In this document: one piece after another, positions 33,705 to 35,199 of the stretch | Layout: each line of letters opens with the position of its first letter | Numbering within the stretch: position 1 is the stretch's first letter | Virus record (IMG/VR): IMGVR_UViG_3300028025_002206 | Coordinates: 1-35,199 of that record | Direction: 5' to 3' (one strand) | Length of the DNA stretch: 35,199 nucleotides | From: a virus | The notes under the pieces: generated by a model | Seen by the model: the letters and a program-made list of their open reading frames with translations, nothing else | Database searches by the model: none | Told to the model about the DNA's origin: nothing | Translations under genes and position numbers: made by a program

Positions 33705-34958
33705 TTATTGAAACCAGGAAGTAGATTTAGATGAAGCTTGTTTAGATTTAATGGCAGACTTTGAAGTTTGTCTAGCCACCTCACTAAATAGATCATCTGA
33801 TTTTTTACTGATTCCCCTTTTTTGGATGGTTGATAATGTTGGGTCTGTTTCAAGAATTTTCATTAGAAGCCCCACCTTAACTTTAAGTTCGTGGTTCTCT
33901 GGTCTCTTCAATTCTAAAATTTGCCTATCAAACTCTGTAAGCTTTTCGCCTGAAGAGGTTTGATATCTATCAACCAAAAGGAAATCTTGTAGTTCATTAG
34001 CCAATTTTGGATTGAGTGGAATACCATCAAACTCTTTAGCTTTCAATTTATCTTGTAGAACAGCTTGTACATTTTGTTGATACTGCTGTTTATACGCTTG
34101 TTGTTTTTGGAGTTCTACTTGTTTAGTTTCTTCTAACCTAGCAAGTTTAGCTGATTCTTTCTTAATTAACACCTTATGATGTTTTCCAGAAACAGACTCT
34201 AGGTCTCCATAATTCTTCAGTCTTTCCACCTCTGTATCAATGTCTTCAGGCTCAAATCCTTGATCAGCTAAAGCCTGTTTGATTACAGCCACTTGATTAT
34301 TCTCTATAGAAAGATCAAGGTCAGAGAAACTTTGAATTGTATTATATGCACTGAAATAATCTTTTGGATCTACACCTTTAACAAATATTGCATCAAATGC
34401 TTGTTTGTAGTCTTCACCAAATTGACCTATGAAATTCTCAACGATGTCTATAGCACCTTTTTTCTTTTCTAGGTTGAACCTCTCTAGGAACTCTTCAGGA
34501 GTTGAGATTGGAGAATCCTCATCATCTTCTTCTTTATTAAATACACCTAATTTAAATAGGTCATTTGATAAAGCAGCAAATTGACTAGGGAGTTCTTCTT
34601 CTTCTTCTTCACCATCAACAGTCTCAGTAGCTTTTGTAGATTTAGCCACTGGAGCAGAATCTTCTTCATCTTCCTCTTCATCATCACCTCCTAACAGGAA
34701 GTCTTGAATAGATTTAGACGTGTCTTCTTTCTCAGACTTTTCTTCTGCATCAGTTTCTGCTGCAGGAGCTGCTGTCTTGTTTGATGATTTCTTTGGGGTA
34801 ACAGGTTCTTCTTTTATCTCTGTTATGTCTTCAGGAGAAGATGCTGCTGTTTCAGGAGCCATTAAATCATTAAGTAGCTCTGAATTACCCATTCCCATTT
34901 CCATAGTATTCTCAATACTAAAGTTCCCAAATGAGGAAAGTTCTTGATTATCAGCCAT
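33705..34958 (-). CDS. Probable capsid scaffolding protein, 417 aa
   Basis: ATG at 34956-34958, first gene behind promoter P1. The N-terminal 150 residues are low complexity and strongly acidic (GDDEEEDEED at 91-100, GEEEEEE at 116-122, another acidic patch at 142-149), so probably disordered. The middle is folded and helical (PEEFLERFNLEKKK, IVENFIGQFGEDYKQAFDAI). A long Lys/Gln/Glu coiled coil covers about residues 255-310 (ARLEETKQVELQKQQAYKQQ). The C-terminus is basic and Ser/Lys-rich and ends SSKSTSWFQ. An acidic start, central coiled coil and basic C-terminus directly upstream of the capsid gene are the standard look of phage scaffolds, whose basic end binds the capsid protein. The assignment is by composition and position, not by homology. 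Confidence 0.65.
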   Translation of the reverse strand: MADNQELSSFGNFSIENTMEMGMGNSELLNDLMAPETAASSPEDITEIKEEPVTPKKSSNKTAAPAAETDAEEKSEKEDTSKSIQDFLLGGDDEEEDEEDSAPVAKSTKATETVDGEEEEEELPSQFAALSNDLFKLGVFNKEEDDEDSPISTPEEFLERFNLEKKKGAIDIVENFIGQFGEDYKQAFDAIFVKGVDPKDYFSAYNTIQSFSDLDLSIENNQVAVIKQALADQGFEPEDIDTEVERLKNYGDLESVSGKHHKVLIKKESAKLARLEETKQVELQKQQAYKQQYQQNVQAVLQDKLKAKEFDGIPLNPKLANELQDFLLVDRYQTSSGEKLTEFDRQILELKRPENHELKVKVGLLMKILETDPTLSTIQKRGISKKSDDLFSEVARQTSKSAIKSKQASSKSTSWFQ

Positions 34959-34989
34959 ATGTAGTTTATTTAAATCTTGGTTTATGTTG

Positions 34990-35020
34990 TAAAAGTATAT
35001 AAGTTAATCTTAATAGCAAA
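34990..35020 (-). promoter_or_regulatory. Candidate promoter P1, Bacteroidota type
   Basis: On the minus strand TACTTTTA (34990-34997) matches seven of eight positions of TAnnTTTG and TTTG (35017-35020) is an exact -33 box, with a 19-base spacer. Transcription would begin about 25 bases before the scaffold ATG. The final A in place of G is shared with P2. Confidence 0.5.
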
Positions 35021-35021
35021 G

Positions 35022-35042
35022 AGATAGAACACCTAACTATCT
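35022..35042. repeat. Short inverted repeat AGATAG/CTATCT upstream of P1
   Basis: AGATAG (35022-35027) pairs with CTATCT (35037-35042) over a nine-base spacer, ending one base from the P1 -33 box. The spacer and right arm include ACCTAACTA, also present at 9444-9452 upstream of P3. It may be an operator or a weak terminator of the preceding gene. Confidence 0.35.
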
Positions 35043-35078
35043 AATTTTCACGATAATATAGCATTAATGTTTTTTACT

Positions 35079-35198
35079 CTAATCTAATTTGTTTAAAAAT
35101 GAGTCATTTATTATTCTAAAACTTCTGATTGGGGCTATATCTGTCAGTGTGACCTGTTGAATATCCACTCCCCACTTCTTAGCTTCCACCCTAACTAC
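35079..35198 (-). CDS. SPFH (stomatin/prohibitin)-like protein, C-terminal 39 residues (runs off the right edge)
   Basis: An open frame enters from the right edge and stops at TAG (35079-35081). The visible residues contain VRVEAKKWGVDIQQVTLTDI and then APIRSFRIINDSF. An acidic/basic helix followed by Trp-Gly-Val-x-Ile and a strand ending in Asp-Ile is the typical end of an SPFH domain (HflK, HflC, stomatin, prohibitin), which builds ring-shaped scaffolds at membranes. Phages are known to carry such genes. With only 39 residues the call is tentative. It is followed by a 120-base gap holding candidate promoter P1, so it belongs to an earlier transcription unit. Confidence 0.5.
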   Translation of the reverse strand, partial: VVRVEAKKWGVDIQQVTLTDIAPIRSFRIINDSFLNKLD

Positions 35199-35199
35199 T

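Noticed and set aside
1-35199. Stop-codon reassignment, known in some crAss-like phages
   Set aside because: All genes read through with the standard code, ending mostly in TAA with one TGA and one TAG. The TAG is at the edge gene and a TAA follows four codons later, so this is weak evidence only.
1-35199. tRNA genes, integrase, insertion sequences
   Set aside because: Gaps between genes are too short for most of these and no cloverleaf or transposase-like sequence was noticed.

Overview
The window is a piece of a double-stranded DNA phage genome, most likely a crAss-like phage (order Crassvirales) of a Bacteroidota host. All recognisable genes lie on the minus strand, are packed almost end to end, and are AT-rich. 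Several overlap by one base (TAATG) or four (ATGA). Start codons follow A/T-rich leaders, usually without a Shine-Dalgarno sequence, and the three best promoter candidates match the Bacteroidota pattern TTTG-N19/20-TAnnTTTG. The major capsid protein, the tail ring and muzzle proteins, and a 923-residue internal protein with a characteristic N-terminus all point to crAss-like phages. I assign families from remembered sequence patterns, not from a search.

The genes are read from right to left. At the right edge is the end of an SPFH (stomatin/prohibitin)-like gene. Next is a capsid unit (34958 to 26517): scaffold-like protein, major capsid protein, two unrecognised structural genes, a candidate auxiliary capsid protein, a small virion protein, a Cys-rich mini-protein, an 88-residue protein, and two head-fibre-like proteins. 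It starts at candidate promoter P1 and ends at a strong double-hairpin terminator. A second unit (26347 to 9482), behind candidate promoter P2 and a 30-bp near-palindrome, encodes a metallophosphoesterase, three neck/ring proteins, the giant muzzle (stem) protein with adhesion modules, two paralogous tail-associated proteins, a three-domain lytic virion protein and a glycine-rich internal protein. A third candidate promoter (P3) precedes a 923-residue internal protein and a giant protein of more than 2,206 residues that runs off the left edge.

Together the genes build a podovirus-like particle. Scaffold and capsid protein make the shell, fibres decorate it, and ring proteins plus the muzzle make the short tail. 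The long proteins on the left are probably packaged inside the head and ejected, and one of them carries enzymes expected to open the cell wall.

The most unusual features are Thr/Ser-rich linkers joining interchangeable modules in at least four surface proteins, a small gene that looks like a chimera of its two neighbours, a virion protein with metallopeptidase-like, cysteine-peptidase-like and transglycosylase-like segments, and a shared promoter/operator architecture at the three unit starts. I saw no tRNA, CRISPR array, insertion sequence or integrase, and no gene-free stretch longer than 300 bases.
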